Of a DNA stretch of 64,000 nt, positions 32,109 to 43,113 are shown piece by piece. Made by a program: the position numbers and the translations under genes. This stretch comes from Heterostelium album PN500 (taxonomy: Eukaryota > Evosea > Eumycetozoa > Acytosteliales > Acytosteliaceae): NCBI RefSeq assembly GCF_000004825.1, contig NW_008805086.1, forward strand, positions 558,001 to 622,000, in the 5' to 3' direction. Every line of letters starts with the position of its first letter. Position 1 is the first letter of the stretch. Under the pieces are notes generated by a model, which was not told where the DNA came from, ran no database searches, and saw only the letters and a program-made list of their open reading frames with translations.

Positions 32109-33773
32109 TTACTTTGGTACTGGAATCTTGTAGGATGACTCATGCTTTGGATCCAATGCGAGAACAAAGTTTACTTTTTTGATTTCCTTAAAACCTTCGC
32201 TGAGTTCTGGTGCCTCGAAATTCTTGTTGTACATGTGATATACCATGGTTGGAACGTGCTTGACATCGAGGGTTCTCTCACGATGATAGTTGTTGTGGTA
32301 GGAGGTTTCACGGTCGGTCTGCATGTGGAAGCAACGCACTTGAACACCGTGTCGCTTGGCGATGTTGATGTACTCCTTACGTGCTGCCTTGGTTGGATTG
32401 GTGTTGTCGATCACCACCGATTTGCCTTGGGAGAGCTGTTCCTCTGCGAACTTCTGAACTTTAGCTTTCACCTTGAGAGTGTCTTGATTGGCCCACGCGT
32501 AGCCAGCGGCAATAAAGTGCTTCTTGGTGAAGGTGCTCTTACCGCTTGCCGGCCAACCGACCATGATTACCAACTCCTGAGTTTTCGAGACGACGGTTTG
32601 GTCGTCGCCTTGCAGCTCTGGACCAGAAGTGGTTGCTTTGGGCACGACGAATTTCGAGTTGATGGCGGTGGTCGGTGCCTCTTTGAGGAAGAACTCTTCG
32701 GGTGTTTTGAAGTCGATATTCGATGCCATGGCGAAACCCTTGTCAGAGGCGGCGAAATCCTTCTTTTTGCCTGGCTTCCAACCGTCTGGACGACCGGCGG
32801 CATCACCGACGTAGAAGGAATTGGCGAGATCGAATTGCACTCCGGTGGTACATTGGTCCTGGAGGAAGTTCCACATCAGTGAGTTTGGCTTACGCCAGGC
32901 ACCGTTGACGTCGCACGCCATGATGGCAATACAAGGGATACCGATCTCCTGGCAGAGATCTTCGATCTTACCGGAGACCTGACTGAACTTGGTCTTGTCG
33001 AATTTACCCTTGACACCGATACCACCTTGATTGGTAATAACGATCACCTGATATCCATCGTCGTGAAGCTGTTTCATCATGGTTGGTACGACTGGATTCC
33101 ACCATTGCCAATCGGTACGAGACTTGGCAAACTTGGCACCGGACTTTGGTTCTACCATTGTGTCATCCATATCGAAAGCGGCAATCTTGGAACGTGAGAT
33201 ATGTTGTTCAAGGAAAAAGTAAGCTTCATCTTTGTGAATGGTCCATTTTCCAAGTGGTTGAGTTGATTTGGCAATGGCTTTTGTTACTTTTGAAACATTT
33301 GATGTTGTTGTTGTTGTGGTAGTTGGTTCTTCTTCTTCTTCTTCTTCTTCTTCTACTTCGGATTCAGATTCTTCTTTCTTTGCTACTGGTTTTTTTGGAG
33401 CGGCAACTGGAATTGCTTTACCAGTGGCAGTTCTTGTTCTCTTTGTTGGTTGAACTGGTTCCTCTTCTTCCTCTGCTTTCTCTGGAAGATCAGCACCATC
33501 TTTTTCCTCTTCCTTCTTTTCTTCTTCCTCTTCTTTTTCTTCGTCTGAATCTGGTTCATAAGCTTTTCTTTTGGGGTTCGCTTGATTCTTCTTTGGAGCC
33601 GGAGCAGCTACTTTCTTGGCAGTGGTATCCGGTGAGGTGGCATCTCCTTGATGCGCCATGATCTCTTTGATCAAATATGCTTTGGTACTCTTTACTTTGA
33701 TACCTAATGTTTTACAGATGTCAGCGACCTGTTTATATAACATATTCTCCAAGGCTTCTTGTTCGTATGCCAT
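32109..33773 (-). CDS. pnkp: Polynucleotide 5'-kinase/3'-phosphatase with N-terminal SAP domain
   Basis: 554-aa single-exon nuclear DNA-repair enzyme that restores 5'-phosphate and 3'-OH ends. Residues about 8-43 ('LYKQVADICKTLGIKVKSTK') form a SAP DNA-binding helix pair. A long acidic Glu/Lys linker with NLS-like 'KKNQANPKRKAYEP' and 'PTKRTRTATGKA' follows (to about 170). Then comes the HAD phosphatase: D201 and D203 in 'AAFDMDDTMVEP', plus 'VIVITNQGGIG'. The kinase part has a P-loop at about 406-414 ('GWPASGKST') and 'VVIDNTNPTKAAR'. Animal PNKP has an N-terminal FHA and plant ZDP has zinc fingers, so the SAP head is a different recruitment module. Its GC-rich optimised codons stand out. 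Confidence 0.93.
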   Translation of the reverse strand: MAYEQEALENMLYKQVADICKTLGIKVKSTKAYLIKEIMAHQGDATSPDTTAKKVAAPAPKKNQANPKRKAYEPDSDEEKEEEEEKKEEEKDGADLPEKAEEEEEPVQPTKRTRTATGKAIPVAAPKKPVAKKEESESEVEEEEEEEEEPTTTTTTTSNVSKVTKAIAKSTQPLGKWTIHKDEAYFFLEQHISRSKIAAFDMDDTMVEPKSGAKFAKSRTDWQWWNPVVPTMMKQLHDDGYQVIVITNQGGIGVKGKFDKTKFSQVSGKIEDLCQEIGIPCIAIMACDVNGAWRKPNSLMWNFLQDQCTTGVQFDLANSFYVGDAAGRPDGWKPGKKKDFAASDKGFAMASNIDFKTPEEFFLKEAPTTAINSKFVVPKATTSGPELQGDDQTVVSKTQELVIMVGWPASGKSTFTKKHFIAAGYAWANQDTLKVKAKVQKFAEEQLSQGKSVVIDNTNPTKAARKEYINIAKRHGVQVRCFHMQTDRETSYHNNYHRERTLDVKHVPTMVYHMYNKNFEAPELSEGFKEIKKVNFVLALDPKHESSYKIPVPK

Positions 33774-34643
33774 TGTTTTTTAATATAGTTTAAAGATCTA
33801 ATATAGAAAATAAGTAATAAGTGGAAAGAATAAAAACTTAAATATTTATATATGTATTGTATTATTATATGATGAATTGAATTAGCAAAGGCAAAAGACC
33901 CAACTTTAAATAAGCTTGGTATAAAATTTATTGCCAATAAATTATTAACATTTATTCGAATTTTTAAAACCAGATGCTTGAATCCCTCATAATCAAAAAA
34001 AATATTTTTCTTAGCAAAATTTGATTAATTTTTGACTTTTTTGGGAATCAGGGGATGTGTGTTAATTTTTTTCAATGATAGTTGTTGTGGCTGTTATTCA
34101 AAAACATTTTTCAAGATATCGCGATGGCGGTTAATAAAAATAAAAAAAAATATCAAACCTTGCCTATATGTATCTACTAAAAAATGCTTTTTTTTTTTTA
34201 TCTAATTTTCATTAAAATCAAACAAGGTTCTTTTATTCTTTAAAAAGAGTTTGGACTCTATTTTTCAATGGGGAAAATGAGTTTTCCAATCTGCATCGGA
34301 GTTCGGAGCAAGCTACAACAAACCCGAGAGATCAAAGAATACAGAGACAGACATATTTATCAATGTTATGAAAGATTCAATCAATTTCTCAAAGATCTTC
34401 AATCAAAAATTGGTGTTCAAAAAATGGTTATTGTAATATGGGAAATTTATATGAGAAAATCAATGATTGGCTGAATTTCTATCGATTTCTTGAATAGAGT
34501 GGATTTTAGCTGGTTGCTAATCTTTAAAACTACGATAAATATAAAATTTTTGGATTTGGAATCAAACACAGCCAATTCCAAAAAAATTGTTTTAATATTT
34601 ATTTATTTATTTACATTTGTAAATTTGAATGTCAAACTAAGTG
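33774..34643. other. Intergenic with a doubtful small ORF
   Basis: A/T-rich promoter region of the kinase/phosphatase gene, then 33960-34260 with short mixed-composition patches ('CGCGATGGCGG' near 34120). It includes the 68-codon frame at 34268-34474. Nothing else is supportable. Confidence 0.5.
34268..34474 (+). CDS. Doubtful 68-aa ORF or gene remnant
   Basis: Begins with a true ATG ('MGKMSFPICIGVRSKLQQTR') and has more balanced codons than its flanks over the first 50 residues ('EIKEYRDRHIYQCYERFN'), after which it becomes A/T-like. No domain, no signal peptide. It may be a small gene, an exon of a lost gene, or chance. Confidence 0.25.
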   Translation: MGKMSFPICIGVRSKLQQTREIKEYRDRHIYQCYERFNQFLKDLQSKIGVQKMVIVIWEIYMRKSMIG

Positions 34644-35192
34644 TTAGAAAGGGCTGTTCAAACCTAAGGAATCAGGAGTACATCGATTTTGTTTGGATAT
34701 GAATCGTTGTTGATTGTTTTTGTTTGGCCAAGATATGACTATGGTATTGCCTCTAACTTGACTGGTTGGATAATTTCTATCGGTGATACGTTCGAGCAAA
34801 CCTAGATCCTTTGCCTTCCAGAATGAAAAGAGTACATTTGGTTTCGTAGGATCAATTGGGAATGACACTGAACTATAATTGATACCACCAGAATGAGGGA
34901 AACCATCTTTATAGCCAGAGTATATCGAATATGCAACGTCTCTATTCAAACGAATTGTTAACATCTTTGTATAGGAATTTACAAGTGTCACCAATGCTAC
35001 TCTAACCATATTATCAGGTTGATCCTTTTTTTTTATTTGTTTAAAACAAAATGTATTAATTATATAAATTTCTTTTTGTTTTAGTATTTATTTTTTTTTA
35101 TTTCTTTTTCTTGTAATTACTTTAAATTTTTCTAATATAGTACCACTTATTTCTTCATTTCCAACAAATATATCTAAAATATTATCATCCAT
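34644..35192 (-). CDS. Hypothetical 151-aa protein, two exons
   Basis: Exons 35192-35121 (24 codons, 'MDDNILDIFVGNEEISGTIL') and 35027-34644 join in phase 0 with a GTAATT donor and a T-rich-to-AG acceptor. The protein is soluble, with a mixed alpha/beta look ('TIRLNRDVAYSIYSGYKDG', 'GNTIVISWPNKNNQQRF') and no signal peptide. I recognise no family. It ends in a polar tail. The neighbouring kinase/phosphatase gene lies 870 bp further along on the same strand, so there is no shared promoter. Confidence 0.7.
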
Positions 35193-35812
35193 ATTCAAGT
35201 TTAGTTAGTCGCGATAAACCAGTTGTGATTGTTTAATGTGGATTGTTGTTGTTGAATAAAATGGAAATCACAAAAATATCAAAATAACATTGTAAAGAAG
35301 TACATTATCAATATATATTGTTGGTGTTTAGGTCAAAGACGATCTCACAGTAACATTATCATAAACAGTAAAAAAATCAATTGAGTGAGAGAATTTAAAA
35401 CTATACAAATAATCTTACTTTATTTGTTTAAAATAATTGTTGTTTACTTGGTTTTTTTTTTTCTTTTTTTTTTTGTGGTTGTTTTTATCTTCTTTTTTTT
35501 TAATTGGTATGTTAGTTGATGATCCAATACTACACTCCTTACATTATTTAAAAAAAAAAATGTAAAATGAAATAAAGTGAGTGGGTATTTTATCATCACT
35601 AATGATTTATTTGTTGAATATTGTAGTTGTTATTGTCATTTTTACTTGTTGTTGATGTTATTGTTGTTTGTTTTTTTATAAGGGTGTTTTTATTGTTGTT
35701 GTTGTTTTTTATTGAGAATGTAAAAGAAAGGAATGAAATACAATAGTTATAATGATAGATAGATTGGATTAGATTGATTATTGAGTTGGATTATTATTAT
35801 GATAATTTGTTA
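35193..35812. other. Intergenic spacer
   Basis: T-rich stretches (35450-35510) and TTG/TTA repeats (35620-35710). No coding frame. It contains the cyclin K 3' UTR and the 5' flank of the 151-aa gene. Confidence 0.55.
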
Positions 35813-37962
35813 TTATCTTCTATCTCTATCCCTGTCTCTGTTGTCGTCTCTTCTGTCTCTAGTGTCTCTGCTATCTCTGTAGTCTCTAGTGTCTCTGCTT
35901 TCTCTACTGTCTCTGTCTCTATTGTCTCGACTATCTCTATGGTCTCTACTGTCTCTGCTATCTCTGTCTCTATCTCTTCGGTCATAGGAAGATCTTCCGT
36001 GTTTTGACGAAGGTGATTGCGCTCTTGTTGGTGAAGGTGATCGTGATCGACTGTAGTTTGATTTATTGTTGTTGCTACTGCTATTGTTGTTGTTGTTGTT
36101 GTACGGTGAATATCGTTTATTGGTGGACGATGATGATGGTGATGGTGAATATTGGTTGCTCGGACCTGGTGACAATGATTGGTGTCTGCCAACTGTTGGC
36201 GATTGATAAGAATTTGGTGTAGGACTTTGATGTTCGACTTTGTTTGTTGTTGCAGTCGATGAAACAGAGTTGCTATTATTTGATTTTGAAGATGATGATG
36301 TTGATGTCGATGATGTTTTCGAAGAAGAAGATGGAGATGCTATTTTCTCTTGTGAATTGTGTTGTTGTTGTTGATGATGATTATTATTTTGTTCTTGTTC
36401 ATTATTATTAGTATTACTATTTGAATTTAATTCATGTGAATTTTGTTGTTGTTGTTTAGATGGTGTTGGTTGTTGTTGTTGTTGCTGCTGCTGTTTTTTA
36501 GGTGATATACTCGAGTTTCCATTGTTATTATTATTATTATTATTATTGTTGTTACCGCTATTACCGTTGTTATTATTATTATTTTGTTGTTGATTTGTAT
36601 TATTAACGTTGTTTTGATCTTTTATCAAAATATTTGAAGTTGATTCGTAGAGATCTAAAATCTGGTTGCTAATATCTTCGAGAACCTCTAGTTTGATGTT
36701 GTAGTTCTCCCACCATTGTTTCTTACCCTCTGAACCTGTGAGAGGATAGCTTAAAAATTTAGATGCAAGGAATACCGATGCATACGAAATGTAATCCGGT
36801 GGATAACGTAGGCAAAGGTTGGTTCTCAAACTATCATTTACAAAATTCCATGCGACTTGACATAGATTTTTACTTCCTACAAAACATCGCGATAACAACA
36901 ACAATATTATTAGAGGTCGTTGCTTTGTCGTTAAATATAATATTATAGCTAGGCTAGTTTAGTTATAATTACCTTGAATCATTTTCATATATTCAAGTAG
37001 ATATTTATAGGGATGTTCGACCGTCAGCTCGAATGCGATTGTGGTCAACAATAAGTGTTCGTTTTGTACTATTTTAGTGGCGAGTTCTCCCACCTCCTTT
37101 TAGTTTGAAAATAGATAGATAGATAGATCTTGTAAGTAAAACTAATAATAGAGTGTATAAATATATGTTTGTAATACTGTACAGGAGAATTTTGTGCAAG
37201 TTCTGAATTCTTATAACGAGCTTTATAAGAATAATATGATACATCAATTAGCTTTCTTGGTTTCTCTTCGACTTTACCTGCTAAAAATAAACATGTTGTA
37301 GCGATAACCTTTAAGATGAACAACAACAACAACAACAACAATAAAAATAAAAAAAACATATTTTATTAATATTAATAAATAATGTTCGGTTTATAGATAT
37401 AAATATATTCATTAACATAAAACCTACAAATCTATCATGATCTTTCAGTTGATGTCGTATAAAGAATCTATGAAAATATGTTGTTGCTGTTGCAATGATA
37501 AGTTGTGATCTAATAATTTATTATTAATAAAATTAAAAAAAAAAAAAGTTAATTAACTACTAACTAATATATATAGAATAAAACGATAGAGTAAACATTC
37601 ACATACAATTTTAATTTTATTCCTAGATCTTGAATGAATGCACAGCTAGCTTGTCGCGATGTGATCTCTGATTTAACATCATCACCATAGTGCTTCTGTA
37701 TCTGTTCTTTGGTAAAGTACCAATGTGCATTCGTATTGTTTTTGAAATCTACGAGTGAACTTGTATTTGTTGTTGTTGCTGCTGCTGTTGCTGCTGCTGT
37801 ACCTGTTCCATTGCTATTGTTATTACTACTACTGTTTTTTTCAATTGTCAAAGAGGATGATGACGATGTTGTTGTTGTCGCAATCGTCGATTGCTGCGAT
37901 GAAGATTGTATATTCGATTGTTGTTGACTGTGGCTATTTGTTGTTGATTGATTAGAATTCAT
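35813..37962 (-). CDS. Cyclin K-like transcriptional cyclin with Arg/Asp/Ser tail
   Basis: 583-aa protein from five exons: 37962-37607, 37509-37428, 37308-37183, 37096-36973 and 36876-35813, all in phase. A Ser/Gln/Thr/Asn-rich head is followed by two cyclin boxes. Box 1 has 'HWYFTKEQIQKHYGDDV', 'LIIATATTYFHRFFIRH' and 'TTCLFLAGKVEEKPRK'. Box 2 has 'QVAWNFVNDSLRTNLCLRYP' and 'WWENYNIKLEVLEDI'. These match cyclin K (and T) rather than cyclin L; cyclin K activates CDK12/CDK13 to phosphorylate the RNA polymerase II tail (family knowledge). After a long Asn/Gln/Ser region the C-terminus is a repetitive Arg-Asp/Arg-Asp-Ser tail, as seen in splicing-linked cyclins and kinases. Confidence 0.92.
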
Positions 37963-38698
37963 CGTTCTATATCATCGGTCGATAAATAACACTCTGTATA
38001 TTAATATAATATAATATATATAAATAATAATAAATTGAACAACAAAAAAAAAAAAAAAAAAACAAAAAATAAAAAAAAACTTGAAAAGAAATAATTAAAA
38101 AAAATAAATAATAAATGTTTAATATTAAGATGATTTCATATAATATAATATAATATAAATAAATAAATTTTATAAATTAAGACTTTTTTTTTATATTTTT
38201 AAATAACAAAATAAATAAATATAACAAATATAAAAGTTATATATGATTTAATATTAAATTTATATATAGTATTAATATAAAAAAAAAATGAAGAGTTTAT
38301 TATTTTTAGATATCTTGTAAATGTAAAGAAAATAAAGTTTCTTCAAGTATACTATAGTATAGTTCAACGATATTTGCTAAACTTGATAGAAAAGTTTCTT
38401 AAAAAAATGTAATGATTGTTGAAAGCGTTTTGATTTTTGTTTGTTGTATACTATTTATTCATAAAAACTGTATATAAATAGAATCAATACTTATAAACAA
38501 CATGTAGCTAAAAAAACAACAAGTTTTTTATTTATTTTCTTTTTTGTTCAGAAATTTTCGGTTAACTTATTTTATTAACTTAAACCATACTCAAAGTTAA
38601 TAATTGTTTTTTTTACTTTTAAAAGTCGAGTTTGGATATTTTATTCTTTATAAAAAAGAAATATTGAAAAATAAGGTATAAAAAATTAAAAGGTAAGG
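37963..38698. other. Intergenic spacer
   Basis: Extremely A/T-rich, with poly-A, TATATA and AATAAATA runs. No frame with coding character. It holds the cyclin K promoter and the 3' flank of the first MFS gene. Confidence 0.6.
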
Positions 38699-40543
38699 TT
38701 AATTTTTGTTTGGAGTAGCATTTTCTACTCGTGATTGATGATATTCAAGCAAAAAGTTATTCCATTCATCGTTTTCCTGCTCTTTCGATACTATTTCGAA
38801 TGGGTTGGCTTTTCTCTTGACAATTCGGAATATTCTACCAAACAGACGTGTCTGTAGAATTTGGTGTGGCACCGCTGGATACAATCGATCGCGGACGGTG
38901 ATCGGTATGATGAACGATACTAACAAGCCAACAAACAGAGTGGCAACCGCCCAGTAAAGATTGGTGGTGTACAATATCGGATCACTTACAGAGTGACCAT
39001 TGTTTTTCAGTGAATCGTAGATACCGGTGAACAGGAATCCACCGAAAACACCGGATAAATTCCAAACCGTGAGGATAATCGCGTGACACGGACTGATGTT
39101 CTTGTTTCCAAATTGGTCGGACAGGAATGCCGGAATCGTTCCAAAGAATCCACCGAAAAACACGTTGAAAACCCACACGAGTATAACGAATGCAATGAAA
39201 ACTCTTTCGACAATGACAACGGCAAACGCCGAGAAAATCAATGTCGACGCTGCCATGATAACAATGAATGTCTGTAGACGACCAATGCGCTCCGATACTG
39301 GACCAGAAATGACACGGCCTACAAGATTGAAAACACCATTGATTGTTATGACAGTGGCGGCATCGCCAGCAGTCTTTCCAAAGATATCTTGTACCAGATT
39401 GGATATACGCGATCCAATGATAAGTCCACCAAATCCATTTGCGAAAAACATAAACAGTATCAACCTGAATTCCTTGGTATGAAGAGCTTTCTTGATGGAC
39501 ATTTTACTCAAATCGGGATCTGCCAACACCGTCACCTCTGACTCAGCTATTGACTTGGTAAATTCCAATTGCTTCTCCTCCTTTTTCAAAAGATCAGATA
39601 TATCTGTTTCGCTACTCTTCTTTAGTACCTCTTCTTTCTCGTTACCAGTGGGCGTGTTTGTATCATCGGCTGCTGCTGCTGCTGCTGTTGTTGATGTCGA
39701 TTTCTTTTCTGGCTGGTAGCCAGGCGGTGGCAATCGAAATAGGAATGCTTGAATCATGAATACAAAAAAGAAGAAACTACCATATACTATGAATGTATTG
39801 ATTAGTCCGACTTTGTTGAGTAACGGTAGTGTTACTTGTGAGAATGAAATAACTCCAGCACTAACTCCACACACGGCAAAACCAGAGGCCAAACCTTTGT
39901 GGTCAGGAAACCACTTTTGTAATGCCGAGACCGGTGCGAGATACAAGAATGCATGTCCTATGCCACAGAACAAACCGTATCCAATATAGATGATTGAAAT
40001 CTGTTTGGTATGTGCACCAAGTGCCATAACGAATTGTCCAAGACTAAATAGTATTCCACCCACCAAAATACCTTTTCTTGGTCCATTTCTTTCCAACCAT
40101 GGTCCAACATATAGATATGTTAAACTATTTATGCACGCTATAGGAAAATTATTAATTACACGAAAACCATTTCATTTTTAAACAAGTTGATTAAAAAATA
40201 GCTTACTCTCTAAATAATAGGCAATAGGTGCTCTTCCTTTGGTTGGATCATCAAAAATATGTTTGTCTATTGGTTTATTGAAAATCGACCAAATCGAACT
40301 AAATCCCAAGCAAAACTGAAGAAAGAATGCACTTGCAAACAGAATCCATCTGTTAAAAGGTATATTGAAGATTAAATACTTTTCATCTTCTATTTGTTTC
40401 TCTGATTTCGGAGATGATTTATCTCTATAATGATATTTCACTAACTTGAAAAGCCATGAATCTATAAAAATAAAAAAAAAAACAATTAATTTTTTTCAGA
40501 CATTTACCCGCCCTTTTTCTTTAAATTTGATCTTACTTTTCAT
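38699..40543 (-). CDS. MFS transporter of the monocarboxylate / oxalate-formate type, paralog A
   Basis: 566-aa, 12-helix major facilitator. Exon 1 is only 7 coding nt (40543-40537, 'MK' plus one base), followed by exon 2 at 40461-40207 and exon 3 at 40137-38699, both introns in phase 1. N-terminal 'IFNIPFNRWILF' starts TM1; the loop 2-3 motif is 'ERNGPRKGILVGG'; 'WFPDHKGLASGFAVCGVSAG' lies in TM4-5. A central cytosolic loop (Ser/Thr/Ala/Lys-rich) precedes 'SERIGRLQTF' in loop 8-9, and the C-tail has 'QTRLFGRIFRIVKRKANPFE'. Substrate unknown; relatives carry monocarboxylates or dicarboxylates. It is the first of four head-to-tail paralogs. Confidence 0.9.
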
Positions 40544-41123
40544 ATTAAATCTAAAATTTATTTTTTAAAAAGATATTATTTTTAATATAAATTTTATTCT
40601 TTGAAAAAGGGAGTTTGTATTTTATAAATATAAGAATTTAATTGTATTTATATTTATATCCATTTTTAAATATTTTTTTTTCTTATTTTTTTAATTTTCT
40701 TTAAATTTTTTAATATAATTTATACTATGTTATCAATAAAGATTATCTATATTAAAATCGATGGATTGATTTGAGAATGCAGAAATTACAAAGTAAAACA
40801 ATAATATTATTAACCAATTGAAAATGTTTAGCAACCCCACTCTATTTTTTACAGTGTTGGTTTTGTCAATTATTCTTAATAATACAATTAAAAAACAGTG
40901 AGTGTACAATTTTTTTTATCCAATAAATTGTTGATTTCTACTTTGCTTTCTAAAAATAAATATTTTGATTAGTGATTGAATAGTTATAATTAATAGATTC
41001 ATAAAGAAAGTTGTATTTAATATTAATTGGATTTTTTTCACCAATCTAAACTAAGAATGAACAAACATTAATATCCGACAGATTTTATTAATTAATAATT
41101 AGTCACCTAATTTTTGATACTAC
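40544..41123. other. Spacer between MFS paralogs A and B
   Basis: A/T-rich, non-coding. Nothing recognised apart from promoter-like T-runs and, near 41050-41110, TTAATTAATAATTAG runs. Confidence 0.5.
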
Positions 41124-42813
41124 TCATTGAGATTCTATTATTGTTGGTGTTACAATTGATACGTTTAAAGTTTCATTATGTTGAATGAAATAGTTATTCC
41201 ATTCCTCATTTTCTTTTTCTTTGCTGACGATTTCAATTGGATTTCTTTTTCTCTTGATAACTCGTATGATTCTACCAAACAATCTTTTTTTTAAAATTTG
41301 TTTGGGTACCGCCGGATACTTTCTATCTCTGACTGTCACCGGAATTAAAAATGATACAACCAATCCAAACGCAACAATTGCTGATAACCAATATAAATTG
41401 GTATTGTAGAGGATTGGATCACTAATTGAATGACCTTTGTCTCTAAGTGAATCGTAGATACCTGTAAACACAAAACCACCTATGAGTCCAGATAGATTCC
41501 ATGTTGCCATACAGACTCCATGTGTAGGAGCAATGTTTTTGTTTCGAAAGATTTCACTTAGGAAAGCTGGCAATGTACCAAAACCGCCACCGTAAGAAAT
41601 TGAGTATATCCATGTAAAGGCAATAAAACCATTGTAGTTTCCATTATTAATAAAATGAGTCATAGTTAAAAAGCACACTAGAGAGAGTGACAGCAGTAAA
41701 TTGAATGTTCTTTTTCTTCCTATCCTTTCAGAGAGAAAGCCAATAAAGCATCTTCCAAAAAGATTGAATGCAGCGTTGATAGTAACAACCATCGTTGCTG
41801 TTTTCGGATTTTTTCCATAGATGTCTTGCACCATATTAGAAAGATGAGAATTAAAGATATGTTCTGACATTTCATTGGCAACGAAGATAATTAGAATCAT
41901 TCTAAACTCATTGCTAAACAATGCTTGGAAAAAGGATACATTCGATGGATTCGGTTCTTTTAGTACTATTTCTTCATTTTGCAAAGTTTCACTTTTAACA
42001 GTCTTAAGTTCAGATCCACTACTCTTAATATCGATCGAATCGATCACTTCAGGTGCTTTTTCTTTGTCACAAGGCGGAGGAAGTCTATATACCAATGATA
42101 GAGCCAGCAGAACACCTCTAAAGACACTACCGAGGACAATGAATGTATATATAAGTCCAAAAGCATGGACCATTGGTAGAACGGCTTGTGCAATTAAAAT
42201 GTTACCTGCACTCACGCTGCAAACAGCAACTCCTGATGCCAGACCTCTATTGTCTGGGAACCACTTTATAAGTGTGGAAATAGGTGATAAATATATAATA
42301 GCATTGCCAACAGCAGAAAAAAAACTATAACCAAAGTATAAAATGAGTATCTGCTTTGTATTCACAGCAATAGCGGCCAAGTAATGACCAATAGCTAAAC
42401 AGATTCCACCAACTATTATACCTTTAGTTGGTCCGTTTCTCTCTAAAAAAGGACCAGCTAAAAGAAAGAAAATAGCATCCATCCCCTCTAAAAAAATAAA
42501 ATAAAAAGAATTATTAATGGTTAAAAAGTAGTACAATAAACAAATTATACTTTACGTTGTATTGAATATACATTTGGTACTCTTCCTTTGTTTTGGTCAC
42601 CATAGATATAGGAATCAATAGGTTTATTGAAAACAGACCAACTATTAATTGAACCCAAAGAACTTTGTACCAAGAATGCACAAGGAAAGAGAATCCATCT
42701 ATTAAAAGGTATATTGAAAATCAAAAACTTATCATTTTCTATTTGTTTTTCTGATCTTTGATATGGTTGATCTCTATAATAATGAGTAATTTTTTTCAAC
42801 CAATTTTTGATCT
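41124..42813 (-). CDS. MFS transporter, paralog B (5' end unresolved)
   Basis: Exon 2 at 42813-42556 and exon 3 at 42487-41124 align with the other paralogs, joined at a GTAAAG donor in the same phase 1 (Gln codon split). Motifs: 'IFNIPFNRWILFPCAF', 'ERNGPTKGIIVGG', 'WFPDNRGLASGVAVCSVSAG', 'SERIGRKRTF' and tail 'KKRLFGRIIRVIKRKRNPIE'. The usual 7-nt first exon with its ATG is not visible: the equivalent upstream spot reads 'CCTTACTAG|GTAAGT' with no ATG, and 'ATGAAGTATGG' does not splice in frame. Either the start is elsewhere or this copy has lost it. The central loop is shorter than in A and D. Confidence 0.8.
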
Positions 42814-43113
42814 CTTGGTAACAAATTAACAAAATTGTTTTTTATCCCATTTAAATTTATATCCATACTTCATTCTTTTTTTTTTATAAACTTACCTAGT
42901 AAGGTACTAAATGATTTAATATAATTAATATTCTAAACTTATACTAAATAAATACATTTTTCATATTTCAAGAAGAACAAAAATTTAATTAATATTTAAA
43001 ATTATATTTAGATTGTTTAAACAAATGAATTTTGTTTTTCTACGTAAAAAAACAATAAAATGAACCCAACCAAGATTTAATTCCATAATCATTTGTAATA
43101 GTGAGATTCAGAT
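42814..43113. other. Spacer between MFS paralogs B and C
   Basis: A/T-rich, including the region where the first exon of paralog B should lie (about 42820-42920). No other signal. Confidence 0.5.

Noticed and set aside
32142-32882. Long plus-strand open frame antisense to the kinase/phosphatase gene
   Set aside because: It is the complement of well-supported GC-rich coding sequence and has no domain or ATG-context support; long antisense frames are expected opposite such codons.
34490-34702. Second short frame after the 68-codon ORF
   Set aside because: Non-ATG start and A/T composition; overlaps the 3' end of the 151-aa gene.
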